DNA from: Oasisia sp. SBJ-2009
Lineage: Eukaryota; Annelida; Polychaeta; Sabellida; Siboglinidae
Direction of reading: 5' to 3'
Assembly (NCBI GenBank): GCA_964017155.1
Contig: OZ024856.1
Location: 46,122,610-46,186,609, forward strand
Length of the DNA: 64,000 bases
Shown here piece by piece: positions 34,353-44,599 of the stretch (positions are counted from its first letter, which is position 1; each line of letters starts with the position of its first letter). The translations under genes were made by a program, and so were the position numbers. The notes beneath the pieces were generated by a model. That model saw only the letters and a program-made list of their open reading frames with translations. It did no database searches and was not told where the DNA came from.

Positions 34353-34705
34353 ATGGCATTCTGCGTGGCTTTAGGATGCAGCAAGGCGAATAATTCCGGA
34401 AAGAGTTTCTTTTGTTTTCTTTCGATAGAGAAAGAGCTAAGTCGACGGAGGCAATGAATTAAACAAGTCGGTCGAGTCAACTGGACACCGACACGGTGTT
34501 CTCGCTTATGCCAAGACCATTTTGACAGTTTGTGTTTCGTCACAGATCCAGCTGTATACCATTATGTGTGTTTTAAGCCAGGTCGACAACGTTTGAAGAA
34601 ATCAACACTGACATGTCCAATAACCCCAAGAATGTTAAGCGTACCCGACAGATAGAAACGAAGGAAAGGCGAAGTTTGGCTTTCCAGAAACGGCGGAACT
34701 TGGAG
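34353..34705 (+). pseudogene. THAP zinc-finger exon with nonsense mutation
   Basis: From the ATG at 34353 the frame encodes a THAP (C2CH) domain: MAFCVALGCSKANNSGKSFF, then VGRVNWTPTRCSRLCQDHFD. The position of the nearly invariant THAP tryptophan, between RRRQ and IKQVG, is a TGA (34455-34457) that one base change would convert to TGG. A second shift separates the frame that ends at 34655 from the one (34613-34705) that continues with IETKERRSLAFQKRRNLE to a GAG/GTAAGT donor. THAP domains bind DNA in P-element-type transposases and derived proteins. Downstream blocks at 35519 and 36390 belong to the same element. Confidence 0.8.
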
Positions 34706-34839
34706 GTAAGTCGTTCCGATTCTAACACAAGTGGTGGCAAGAATAGCTGTCGTTCAGTTAGCGTTTTCTCGTTGATGTTTTCTGTATTAATCAATTCCTT
34801 AATATTTGGTTAATCACTATAATTATATATCTATCTACG

Positions 34840-35518
34840 TATGGTTAGTGATAATGTCCAACTGAAGAATCAGTTTATCTTTAATTTTAGTGAGCGCATA
34901 TTTGTCAATGATCAGACTCAGGTCAAGGACCATTTCATGTTCATGTCGTTCGATTCAACCACTCGTGAAGAGTTTATTGTAATATTAATATTCGATATCT
35001 ACAAGCGCAGTATATATTATTAGGGCATGGTAATCACTTTGATTATTTATATTTATTATTAAGTTCACTTCTATACCGGTGTTCGACGACATCCAGGCAT
35101 AATCAAAGTCCAAACACATTCACTGACAGACATCGTCAAAATTGCATTGACGCTTTTAGTGATTGACATATTTCATCTAAACTCCAACCATAAAAGCGTT
35201 TTCTGCGTAGTTAGTTTCGTCTGGCTGACATAGACGTGAAACACAACAGTAATAGAATAATCAACCACAGGATTATTATTACTAAGTGGAAGAAATAAAG
35301 TCGGAAACGTCTCTGTTTGAGCCATTCCTTGCCAAGTTCAATGCTTTGTTCACCATTTCGTACCAGATGCCTGGTGTTATGATTCTGTTCCAATATGTAC
35401 ATAGTGATTTAAAATCCATATTTGGATAATGTTTCTACTCATGCAGAGATGGCAAAGCTACGCACGCACTCATGGACACCACAGACACACACACACAACA
35501 ATTGTACTTAAATAATGA
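34840..35518. other. Spacer within the THAP element, unassigned
   Basis: A+T-rich with short frames. Probably intronic relative to the THAP exon upstream and the acidic segment downstream. Confidence 0.4.
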
Positions 35519-35857
35519 ATGTTGTTATTTAATATTATTCCTTCAAGTACACAAACATATTTGTGTGCATGTACGAAATCAACCCAGACATCTTCTAGAG
35601 TTATCAACGTGTCTGTTACAACACAGACATATACTGTCAAGATGGTAGATGCATCATGTGAAACAGATCAGCAAATCATGGGACCTAGTATATCGAGCAG
35701 TGAAGAGATGATGGAAGAAGATGCAAGCATTATAACTGACCAAGGGCAAGACGACGATTCAGATTGGCAAATGGATGAGGGATATATCAGTGAACATGAA
35801 GATTCTGATAAAGAGTTAGTCCCACTTTTCTGTTATAACAAAGCGCATGCTCTATGA
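35519..35857 (+). pseudogene. Acidic linker segment of the THAP element
   Basis: An open frame with repeated ST-Q-T motifs (SSTQTYLCACTKSTQTS, VTTQTYTV, CETDQQ) and an acidic tail (SSSEEMMEEDAS, DQGQDDDSDWQMDEG). This is the type of linker that follows THAP fingers in related repetitive proteins. A second, rearranged copy of its 3' part lies at 39968-40130, fused to a LINE fragment. The match (GACCAAGGGCAAGACGACGA) confirms that it is repetitive rather than a host exon. Confidence 0.6.
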
Positions 35858-36284
35858 AGTGTACGTGATCTACATGAAGAACGTGAAGAAAGTGACCCAA
35901 GTGGCCTACGTGCAGAACGTGATGATGATGATAATTGACCTTAACGTTTACCTTTGTTTTTTGACCTTCTACCCCTCCCCCGCAACAGACAATCAAAACC
36001 CTTCTTTCTCCCCAACAGCCAATCAAAACGCTCGCCAGGAATGCCTCTTGACTATTTTTAAAAGTAATTTAAAAATAAGACATATTTTTGGGGTATTAGC
36101 TGAAGACATATCCGTCAGATGCCTCAAATTGTTCTTTGACCTAGTTTGTAGTTCACCACCTACATGACCCCTGACCCCATTTTTTAAAATAAGACATTTG
36201 GACAGTACAAGTTCGTGACATGTCCGCTAGGGTCGCCACCAGTTCATCAAATATCCGCTAGGGGCGCCATTTGACCTTGATACG

Positions 36285-36297
36285 TGACCTTTGACCT
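36285..36297. promoter_or_regulatory. DR1-type nuclear-receptor half-site pair
   Basis: TGACCT-T-TGACCT is a perfect direct repeat of the AGGTCA half-site with 1-bp spacing. Six or more further TGACC words lie between 35935 and 36300. The cluster is in element-derived DNA. Function is not shown. Confidence 0.35.
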
Positions 36298-36389
36298 TCC
36301 TCCGGATGAATTCCACCGCTCCAACCGTCCCTTGAGAATCACATAATATACTACTGGCGCAGCCAAGAACTAGTGCAATGCCTTAAGGT

Positions 36390-36500
36390 AACCTTGATTT
36401 AGCTGCTGGACTATTTCCGAGTGGCAGCGCTATCACTAAAGCCCTTAACTGTCTGAAGAACATTGGTGTTGCTTGCATCTCACAGAAGACATACGTATCT
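36390..36500 (+). pseudogene. Conserved core fragment of the THAP-element protein
   Basis: A short frame reading DLAAGLFPSGSAITKALNCL followed by KNIGVACISQKTY. It matches the segment (a hydrophobic L-x-x-A-G-x-x-F-S-G-x-x-x-x-K-x-L turn, then a G-V-A-x-I-S-x-x-T-Y block) that I associate with the region following the THAP and acidic parts in these proteins. It supports reading 34353-36500 as one degenerate element. The catalytic region that should follow is absent. Confidence 0.5.
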
Positions 36501-36747
36501 GAAAATTCAGGTATTGACCAGAGTTTTTATTATTTGGTGAATAAATAACTGACACATCTTTATATGCCTTGAAAAACCTTGAATTACACCTATCCCATTG
36601 TATGATCTTGATATCTTTGAATTCTGTTTATCAGCCTTGATCATGCTTTGCCTTCCTGCTGATCTCAACTCAGGTTGCGTTATTTGTTTATTTTACCTAA
36701 CTCATGGCTACATTTGCCCATTAACGTGGTAGTTTTTGCTCAGCATT

Positions 36748-37670
36748 ATAAGTTACTGGATGACATGTACATTTAATTGACAAATTATATGTGACATTAC
36801 GTTTTCATTTTGTTTCCAGGACTCTCGTGATGTCTACCTGACTTTTCAGTTGAATAAAGCTTAATATCGAAGGTTACAACAGTACCTAAATGAAGAGAGT
36901 TATAAACTCGCAGAAAAGAAACATCTACAAGTAGGAGTTCAACTTTAGCAGGTCAGAAGTGCAACACAGCACCATCAACGTCAACTCGCATTTCTACTAG
37001 GAATCTCACACAAATATTTGACGCGAATTGTACCTTTGATATATGCAACAAAAGATGGATGAAAGGTCAGGAACCAATCTGCAAGGTTTTCACAGAAAGT
37101 AGTCAGCAGACGATCATAGTTATGGCTACAACATTGAACAGGGAAGACATTTTGCTGAGATTAATAGGCCAAGGCAACCTTGTCACGGCTTTACCAGACA
37201 TAATCCTGATACCGTCGTCTGTTGCATGTTGTTGTTTGGCGTCTACATCGATATAACCGACTCGAATTTAACTGTTTTGTTTCTTTCTGCATAAAAGGAA
37301 TAATGTTTAAATCCCCATTCTGACCAACTGTGAACGTCACATGACTACTACCGTCGAATTGTGAAATCGACTGATGCTATTCTTGAATTACTAAAACGTG
37401 TTGTAATCTACAGTCTCCTATTTATTACTTTTACACATTTCAGCGGCATAAGTTGTGTTCTTGACTCGAAAGAGTTTACTTGAAATGTAGGATTGCTTAA
37501 ATGTGTGTCCCACTTGTTGGACAATCAAGGCATACAGCACGTCTTTGCAATGGACACTCTGGATTGGAAAAGGAAGACATGTCCTGACAAGTAGTCCCTA
37601 TAAAGATGGACTAGAACAGAAAAGGAAGAAAAACAATAAAACCAGTGACAAAACTGGGAAGGCAAAATCT
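36748..37670 (+). repeat. Repeat R2, copy A
   Basis: A 0.92-kb repeat unit present in at least four copies between 36.7 and 40.9 kb. It begins near GTTACTGGATGACAT and CCAGGACTCTCGTGATGTCT and ends with AAAACTGGGAAGGCAAAATC. Its first half keeps an open frame (KRWMKGQEPICKVFTESSQQ, then TLNREDILLRLIGQGNLVTA) that is also open in copies C and D, with mostly conservative changes. Its function is unrecognised. The family could be the non-coding or internal part of a pogo-like element, because such a tail follows copy B. Confidence 0.85.
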
Positions 37671-38185
37671 CAGATTGATAGGCCAAGGCAACCTTGTCAC
37701 GGCTTTACCAGACATTATCCTGATAGCGTCGTCTGTTGCATGTTGTTGTTTGGCGACTACATCGATATAACCGACTCGAATTTAACTGTTTTGTTTCTTT
37801 CTGCATAAAAGGAATAATGTTTAAATCCCCATTCTGACCAACTGTGAACGTCACATGACTACTACCGTCGAACTGTGAAATCGACTGATGCTATTCTTGA
37901 ATTACTAAAACTTGTTGTAATCTACAGTCTCCTATTTATTACCTTTACACATCTCAGCGGCATAAGTTGTGTTCTTGACTCGAAAGAGTTTACTTGAAAT
38001 GTAGGATTGCTTAAATGTGTGTCCCACTTGTTGGACAATCAAGGCATACAACACGTCTTTGCAATGGACACTCTGGATTGGAAAAGGAAGACATGTCCTG
38101 ACAAGTAGTCCATATAAAGATGGACTAGAACAGAAAAGGAAGAAAAACAATAAAACCAGTGACAAAACTGGGAAGGCAAAATCTC
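37671..38185 (+). repeat. Repeat R2, copy B (3' half, tandem to A)
   Basis: Starts at GATTGATAGGCCAAGGCAAC directly after copy A ends and is nearly identical to 37163-37670. Confidence 0.88.
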
Positions 38186-38396
38186 AGCCACAAGAGCTGT
38201 AAGATTCGCAAGCCTACCGCCAGCTGCCGAGGGAAAAATTAAGAAATCTCAGAGAAATGACTCTAGCAGTAGCGAAGATGATGATTGTTGTGAACGGTTT
38301 ACAACCAGCAAAAGCAGGGGAGAGTGGATTGCTTGTGTTGTTTGTCAGCAATGGGCACACGAAAAGTACACACCAAGTGATGGTTTCACTCACTTT
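38186..38396 (+). pseudogene. pogo/Tigger-type transposase tail with PHD-like zinc finger
   Basis: The frame reads PPAAEGKIKKSQRNDSSSSE, then an acidic DDDCC, then SKSRGEWIACVVCQQWAHEK. The last motif (E-W-I-x-C-x-x-C-x-x-W-A-H-E) is the small zinc finger found at the C-terminus of many DDE_1 (jerky/pogo/Tigger) transposases in invertebrates. The DDE core is absent. Confidence 0.6.
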
Positions 38397-39450
38397 ACAA
38401 TTGTTTTTTTCTGGTGAAATGGATTTGACGTAAAACCCAGGGGGCCAAGTGGGTTGAACGAACATGGAATGCTGTAACAAATTTACCTCCAAAAATCATA
38501 TATACATATATTTATGATCACAACTTAAGTGGACAACCTGAAAAATAAGTAACTGGATGACATGAACATTTAATTTATCAAATTATGTGTGACATTTTTT
38601 TCATTTTGTTTCCAGGACTCTCGTGATGTCTACCTGACTTTTAAGTTGAATAAAGCTTAATATCGAAGGTTACAAAAGTACCTAAATGAAGAGTTATAAA
38701 CTCGCAGAAAAGAAACATCTACAAGTAGGAGTTCAACTTTAGCAGGTCAGAAGTGCAACACAGCACCATCAACGTCACCTCGCATTTCTACTAGGAATCG
38801 CACCCAAATATTTGACGCGAATTGTGCAACAAAAGATGGATGAAAGGTAAGGAACCAATCTGCAAGGTTTTCACAGAAAGCAGTCAGCAGACGATCATAG
38901 TTATGTCTAAAACATTGAATAGGGAAGACATTTTGCTGAGATTAATAGGCCAAGGCAACCTTGTCACGGCTTTACCAGACATAATCCTGATAGCGTCGTC
39001 TGTTGCATGTTGTTGTGTGGCGACTACATCGATATAACCGACTCGAATGTAATTGTTTTGTTTCTTTCTGCATAAAAGGAACAATGTTTAAATCCCCGTT
39101 CTGACCAACTGTGAACGTCACATGACTACTACCGTCGAACTGTGAAATCGACTGATGCTATTCGTGAATTACTAAAACGTGTTGTAATCTACAGTCTCCT
39201 ATTTATTACTTTTACACATTTCAGCGGCATAAGCTGTGTTCTTGACTCGAAAGAGTTTACTTGAAATGTAGGATTGCTTAAATGTGGGTCCCACTTGTTG
39301 GACAATCAAGGCATACAGCACGTCTTTGCAATGGACACTCTGGATTGGAAAAGGAAGACATGTCCTGACAAGTAGTCCATATAAAGATGGACTAGAACAG
39401 AAAAGGAAGAAAAACAATAAAACCAGTGACAGAACTGGGAAGGCAAAATC
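38397..39450 (+). repeat. Repeat R2, copy C with its 5' leader
   Basis: A leader (38397-38545: TTTTCTGGTGAAATGGATTT, GGGGGCCAAGTGGGTTGAAC) precedes a full unit equivalent to copy A. The same leader precedes copy D at 40301. Confidence 0.85.
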
Positions 39451-39598
39451 ATTTATTAATATCTTAGAATATGCGTATCTACTAACATTTGGTAACAGTC
39501 AAATGAACGATAATTAAGCGGCAGACGACATACAGCTATTTTACTAGCGCTCATGCCGGGGGGCTAGACGCCGTTTTGAATGGGGTAAGACTCCTACC

Positions 39599-39965
39599 AT
39601 GCAATCTGTGACGACTGAATTTATCCCATTGTCACCGGACGATACCTTCCTCCCGCTAGGAGCAGATGCCCCCGTCCCAGATACCTACATCACCAGTGTC
39701 ACAGAAGTAAGTGATTCTCTATCACGGATTAAAACAAACAAAGCTGCCGGCCCGGACGAAATACCCAACTGTATTCTAGTGATTACGCCACCACACTCGC
39801 TCCTCCCGTGTGTGCAGTCTTCAACAGCAGCCTAGGGGAAGGGATTGTACCACAGCTATGGATTTGCGCCGACATAAGACCTCTACCCAAAGTGCAACAG
39901 CCAAAGCTCATTCACAAAGACTTGCGGCCAATATCACTCACGCCGGTATTGTCAAAGTGCTTGGA
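39599..39965 (+). pseudogene. LINE reverse transcriptase fragment (5' part)
   Basis: Two overlapping frames. The first contains SLSRIKTNKAAGPDEIPNCI, the second FNSSLGEGIVPQLW followed by LPKVQQPKLIHKDLRPISLT and a short tail. K-x-x-x-A-x-G-P-D-x-I-P and D-x-R-P-I-S-L-T are the first conserved blocks of non-LTR reverse transcriptases. The fragment ends abruptly at about 39965, where DNA from the THAP-element linker begins. Confidence 0.85.
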
Positions 39966-39967
39966 CA

Positions 39968-40130
39968 CAAGAAGACACCTAGTATATCAGCAGTGAAGAA
40001 GAGATGGTGTAAGAGGATGGAAGCATTAAACGTGACCAAGGGCAAGACGACGATTCAGACTGGCAGATGGATGAGGCAGATATCAGCGAAGATGAAGATT
40101 CTGATGAAGAGTTAGTCTTAATGTTTTACT
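39968..40130 (+). pseudogene. Rearranged copy of the THAP-element acidic linker
   Basis: Matches 35680-35830 at nucleotide level (CCTAGTATATC, GACCAAGGGCAAGACGACGA, GAAGATTCTGATGAAGAGTT) with frame-changing indels. It is fused directly to the upstream LINE fragment. Confidence 0.8.
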
Positions 40131-40300
40131 AAAATTGATGTTGTATTTATGACATCACAAGTAAACTTAGTTAAATGCAATGAAAAAAAAAAATCATTCA
40201 CACCAGTTATCACATATCCAGCATTTCCTAGTAGATATACCCTCATCGCTTTTTATAATTTGTATTGATTATGGAACAACGGCCGCGGAGGACGTGACGT

Positions 40301-40880
40301 CGGCAATTGTTTTTTTTCTGGTGAAATGTATTTGACGTAAAACCCAGGGGGCCAAGTGGGTTGAATGAACATGGAATGCTGTAACAGGTTTGCCTCCAAA
40401 ATCATATATACATATATTTATGATCACAACTTAAGTGGACAACCTTAAAAATAAGTTACTGGATGACATTAACATTTAATTTACAAATTATGTGTGACAT
40501 TACTTTTTCATTTTGTTTCCAGGACTCTCGTGATGTCTACCTAACCTTTAAGTTGAATAAAGCCTAATATCGAAGGTTACAACAGTACCTAAATGAAGAA
40601 ATATTTGACGCGAATTGTGCCTTTGATATATGCAACAGAAGATGGATGAAAGGTAAGGAACCAATCTGCAAGGTTTTCACAGAAAGTCAGCAGACGATCA
40701 TAGTTATGGCTAAAACATTGAACAGGGAAGACATTTTGCTGAGATTGATAGGCCAAGGCAACCTTGTCACGGCTTTACCAGACATAATCCTGATAGCGTC
40801 GTCTGTTGCATGTTGTTGTGTGACGACTACATCGATACAACCGACTCGAATTTAACTGTTTTGTTTCTTTCTGTACTTTT
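40301..40880 (+). repeat. Repeat R2, copy D (5' half with leader)
   Basis: Leader plus the first ~430 bases of the unit, with an internal deletion relative to A and C. It ends where the next LINE begins. Confidence 0.85.
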
Positions 40881-41099
40881 AGTCACATTACGCGCTGTGG
40901 ATTTGTCGCAACGACTACACTCCATTCCTATTCGATGATCACGTTCATTATCTGCGTTGATCAACACATTGGTAGTGCTGGTTGAGCTTAAATGTGACAA
41001 TATTTCAAAGGTGAGGCGAGAGGTGAGGGTGCGTACTGCCACGGTCCGCTTCACATCAGGTGTTGTTTGCCGGCGAACTGTCACCTGTACGAGACTGTG

Positions 41100-41425
41100 C
41101 CGGAAATACGGTGAGAGGGCATCGACAACGAAAGAGAGGGCGACGAGGAGGCGTCCATCAAATGGTGAACTACACGCCTACGTCAAATTTCTTACCGAAT
41201 ACCGTGACGCATATTGTCTGCGCTTCTCAGAAACATGGCTGGACGATACGATCGATAGTCGGCACCTGCATGTGGACGGGTTTGGTGCTCCCGTAAGGGC
41301 TGATATAACTGAAGCCTCTGGGAAGCAGAAGGGAGGCGGGCTGTGCTTCTTCATAAACGAGCGTTGGTGCAACAACTACACGGTTAAACTGGTAGTGTTG
41401 AAGACGCCACCTTGTCAATGTTAAA
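41100..41425 (+). pseudogene. LINE apurinic-type endonuclease domain fragment
   Basis: The frame encodes CLRFSETWLDDTIDSRHLHV, then VDGFGAPVRAD and GKQKGGGLCFFINERWCNN. The SETWL and GGG-x-x-x-F/Y-I-N motifs are characteristic of the EEP endonuclease domain of non-LTR retrotransposons, where the E of SETWL is a catalytic-site residue. The frame ends at 41421 and is joined by deletion to a reverse transcriptase fragment in another frame. Confidence 0.85.
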
Positions 41426-41860
41426 TGTCATTTTTGAGCACCTTGAACGTCGAGGCTCGTATGCCAGAATACTACTCGTTGACTTTTTGTCAGCATTTAA
41501 CACAATTCAGCCGCATTTAATGATCAGAAAACTTATTGATCTTAGTGTTGGTAAACAATTGTCATGCTTGTGCACAGTTTCCTTACCAACGGCTCACAGT
41601 ATGTGAATGTGGCGTGTGTTCGTCACATGTGTCTATCTCCACCGGAGCTCCTCAGGGGTGTGTACTGTCGCCGTGTTTGTATACCATGTACATTAATTTA
41701 TGCAGAAGTGCATATTCAAACAATCTCTACTTCAAGTATGCAGACGACACTGCTCTTGTCGATCTGCTGTCTGACGACGAACCTGATTACAGAAGTGATA
41801 TAGATCACGTTGTGGCACGGTGTTCAAGCAACACGCAGTATCACGCAGAGTTGTCATGAC
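41412..41860 (+). pseudogene. LINE reverse transcriptase core
   Basis: It carries LLVDFLSAFNTIQPHLMIRK (first catalytic aspartate in VDFLSAF), then, in a neighbouring frame, SISTGAPQGCVLSPCLYTMY and LYFKYADDTALVDLL with the catalytic YADD intact. A frameshift lies between 41600 and 41620. The sequence continues the endonuclease fragment upstream, with the region between them deleted. The fragment stops at 41860. Confidence 0.9.
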
Positions 41861-41888
41861 CAACTCTGACTGTCATGGCTGTTCATGT

Positions 41889-42530
41889 GTGAGCACACAT
41901 GAAGAGGCAGACACTCTCGTTATTCTACTTGCCGTTGAAGTGGCAGAAACATGATTCATCGTCCACCTGTTCTCCCCGGACACTGATGTCTTGCCCCTGG
42001 CTCTTCGCCGGGTGCCACAACTGGGCACTAACCCGGCAGTGATCATGGGCACCGGGGAGCGCCGTCACAGAGTCATGCTGAGACCAATGTATGACCAACG
42101 TGGAGCAGATAAAGCAACTCAGCAAGCAACTTAATCAACTGGCATGCACTGACCGAAAGCGACATTACTGGACACATACAAGGAAAGGGGGAAATGGGAT
42201 GCTTAGCAGCATTCTTTGCTTCAAACTCTACTGTACTTGTCGCACTGGCTGGACTTGGAAAGGGGTAGAACCGTCTGCTGAAGGGATCGAAGGTTGTGAA
42301 GAATTCTTGTGCGCACTGTTCTGTCCAAGACGACACCACGTCACCCAGGCAAAGGACCTCAGGTGGCATCTCTTCAAACAACTGAAACCTGATCAAGGAG
42401 TGGACAAACTCCCAACTACCCATGGTGGTTCAACACAAAGTGGAAGGTCTGGTATTATGAGCCACCTCTCAAACTCAGACATGGTACAACAAGCGTTGCC
42501 ATCTAGCGTTTATTTGTAGAGTGAAGGAAG
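41889..42530 (+). pseudogene. Repetitive-family ORF fragment (THEEADT type)
   Basis: Starting with STHEEADTLVILLAVEVAET, followed by VHLFSPDTDVLPLALRRVPQ and GTNPAVIMGTGERRHRV. I recognise this block order from a large, unnamed, highly repetitive protein family of cnidarians and molluscs. Stops (for example TGA at 41952) and shifts break it. The C-terminal part (EEFLCALFCPRRHH, then LRWHLFKQLKPDQG) is in another frame. Another fragment of such a family lies at 47186-47800. The biochemical role is unknown to me. Confidence 0.6.
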
Positions 42531-42654
42531 TTAGCGGAGCAGCCCGCCTACATTTTTAACAAAACCGAGAGCAAAATACTTCTAAGTTATTATAAATTTC
42601 CATGATATTTTCTTGTAGGAATATACTAAAAAAATGTATAATGACATTCTTTAG

Positions 42655-42791
42655 GAACGGTGAATGACGAATACGCTACGCCTTCAAAGACACAGGTGAC
42701 AGACACTGGAGATGCGATTTCTATCGTGGGTAGCTCACAAGATCAACTGAGCCAGCTCCCTGCAATGTCTTTGTATGGTCACCCAATGGAG
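42655..42791 (+). CDS. WSPDEG-type exon, copy 1 (degenerate)
   Basis: Bounded by a GACATTCTTTAG acceptor and GAG/GTAAAT donor. It encodes NDEYATPSKTQVTDTG, then DAISIVGSSQDQLSQLPAMS and a short end. It aligns over about 41 residues with the exons at 43000 and 45912 (shared E-Y/N, a D-A/S-V/I core, Q-L-S-Q-L/P and P-A-M). Relative to those copies it has lost one base near its end (TTTGTATGG against TTTTGCATGG), so its donor is in phase 0 instead of phase 1. It may be a decayed duplicate exon. Confidence 0.5.
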
Positions 42792-42811
42792 GTAAATCAT
42801 CACATACACAT

Positions 42812-42813
42812 AT

Positions 42814-42880
<67 letters not shown>
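42812..42880. repeat. (ACGC)n microsatellite after exon copy 1
   Basis: About 17 units. All three related exons are followed, 15-25 bases after the donor, by CA- or ACGC-rich simple sequence, so the duplicated unit included the start of the intron. Confidence 0.97.
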
Positions 42881-42999
42881 TCCCAATACACAAGCCCTAG
42901 AAACGAGAAATGTTTCAACTGTATTGTTTAACATTAATCTATTTCATAAACATTATATGTTAGGTATTCATTACATGATGATATTCTTCATAAACAAAG

Positions 43000-43129
43000 A
43001 TTGTCGAAAATGCTCCGCTGTCCAGGGAACAGATGTCGGCCACGGAAGATTCCGTTTCAGTCGTGAGTGACTTGCAAGGCGGACTGAACCAGCCCACGGC
43101 AATGTCTTTTGCATGGTCACCCAATCAAG
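43000..43129 (+). CDS. WSPDEG-type exon, copy 2
   Basis: A 130-bp candidate exon ending in CAAG/GTAAAT (phase 1). It encodes ENAPLSREQMSATEDSVSVV, then SDLQGGLNQPTAMS and FAWSPNQG. It is the same length as copy 3 and aligns with it without gaps. Differences are concentrated in the first half and the W-S-P-x-x-G end is retained. It has no domain known to me. Ser/Thr/Pro/Gln-rich composition suggests a disordered, possibly extracellular or linker module. Confidence 0.5.
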
Positions 43130-43681
43130 GTAAATATTCACGTACATGCACGCACACATGTACGGATAACCAAACAGACCTATTTCAGCTAGCGCCCTGG
43201 TCCAACTGCAACGTTCAAAATGAATCAGTACTTAGAGAATACACTCCATCTAAACGTTGCAAGAAGGTATTCGTGACAGCGAAATACTTCTCCATTGTGA
43301 ATGTATTTGAAGTACCTTTCGTGCCGGTGTCGCGGTCCAGAACGTTGATGCAGTCCAGAACGTCGAAGGTTAGCAGTTCATGTCAAAAGGTTAGCGGTTC
43401 ATGTCAAAGGTTAGCGGTTCATGACGAAGGTTAGCGCGACGGTATGCAACGTCGAGCATTCCAGAACGTCGTTCCACGTATGCACATGCGCGCCGAACTG
43501 GCGTAACCTCAGGTGACCTCAGGTGGCCGATCAACTTTGACCCCGTGCCTGAATGTCCGAGTTCATGACGCCTGCGGCGTCAGTGTTACATAATAAATCA
43601 TTTCTGCGCTGCAGCGACGATCTACTTTTCGACCTCGTACGTTAAGTTTCCTGCGCGCACGTGTTCTTCACAACGATCAGG

Positions 43682-43826
43682 ATGACGAGACGTGTCGGTA
43701 AGACATACAAAGAGTACATTGAGTGCATTAAGCATTATCTAGTCCAAAAGACGCACTTGGCAAATGACACCCGCTTCCGAAATGCTGTCGTTAGAGCGGT
43801 TAAAACGGGAAATTATGAAGTAGACG
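43682..43826 (+). CDS. First exon of the element-borne gene
   Basis: From an ATG at 43682, just inside the left inverted repeat, the frame reads MTRRVGKTYKEYIECIKHYL, then a basic stretch with DTRFRNAVVRAVKTGNYEVD, to a G/GTGAGT donor in phase 1. It is basic and helical in appearance, without a known domain. The phase does not match the first protease exon (which needs phase 2), so one or more exons between 43.83 and 44.07 kb have been lost. Confidence 0.55.
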
Positions 43827-44069
43827 GTGAGTAAACAAAACACTGTGTATTGCAGTTTATATGGCTACACCTCGAAAAACCATGAGTGACAACTGATCTG
43901 TCAAGTAAAATGTCACATCGTGAATTTATTACACGTATGCTGCAAAAAATTACCCTGTGATCAAACATTTAAATTACTGTCATTTATCTAAACAAAAGAA
44001 TAAATACGTTTGCTTTTTAAAGAGGTGTACATTTGATAAATGTGAACAAAATTTATGTTCTTCTTCCAG

Positions 44070-44187
44070 GAAGTACACAAACGTGCGGTGCAAAATATTA
44101 GGCATGCCAATACCTAAGTGGACACCGAAAGACATCACATGTGGCCAGCAGCAGGACAACCACAGTTGCGGCGTCTTCACTTTGATG
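44070..44187 (+). CDS. Ulp1/C48-type cysteine protease, catalytic-cysteine exon
   Basis: The exon follows a TTCTTCCAG acceptor and ends ATG/GTGAGC in phase 0. It reads KYTNVRCKILGMPIPKW, then CGQQQDNHSCGVFTLM. The Q-x(4-6)-C-G-V-F pattern is the oxyanion-hole glutamine and nucleophilic cysteine of SUMO-protease-like (Ulp1/adenain clan) enzymes, which hydrolyse ubiquitin-like conjugates. The catalytic histidine and aspartate should lie upstream (an H-W...D block) and are absent from this copy, so the product cannot be a complete protease. Such proteases are known passengers of some DNA transposons. Confidence 0.75.
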
Positions 44188-44497
44188 GTGAGCATTATTT
44201 GAGAACCAGTTACGTCTTACCATTACTTAGATTTTGAAATTCTAATGTAATTATTTAGACAATACCAATTATAAAAAGCTGACTCAGCTGAATTATATGC
44301 GCTCTGTTCAAAGCTTAAAATACACATCTTTTGTCATTTATATTATTTTACTACTGTGTGAAGTGTTGTTATAATTAACTGAACAACCACAGAAACGATG
44401 TGACTAACAATATTACTAGGGGACCATAAAGACGTATTCAGATGAATGCGTTGTTAACACGGGGAAATATTAACAATAATGTGTATCTATATTTCAG

Positions 44498-44599
44498 TAC
44501 GCAAAGGCCATCTGCAACGGAATGGAAACAAACGAAGTAGGGCAGGTTGACGTTGTTGCCTTTCGGCACGCGTTGTTACATGAGTTAATAAATCTGTGA
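44498..44599 (+). CDS. Ulp1/C48-type protease, terminal exon
   Basis: It follows a CTATATTTCAG acceptor in phase 0, matching the donor at 44187. It encodes YAKAICNGMETNEVGQVDVV, then a helix with FRHALLHELINL and a TGA at 44597. This is the C-terminal helix expected after the G-V-F strand in C48 proteases. An AATAAA signal lies about 130 bases downstream. The splice pair 44187/44498 is intact, so this gene was spliced recently in evolutionary terms. Confidence 0.75.
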   Translation, partial: YAKAICNGMETNEVGQVDVVAFRHALLHELINL

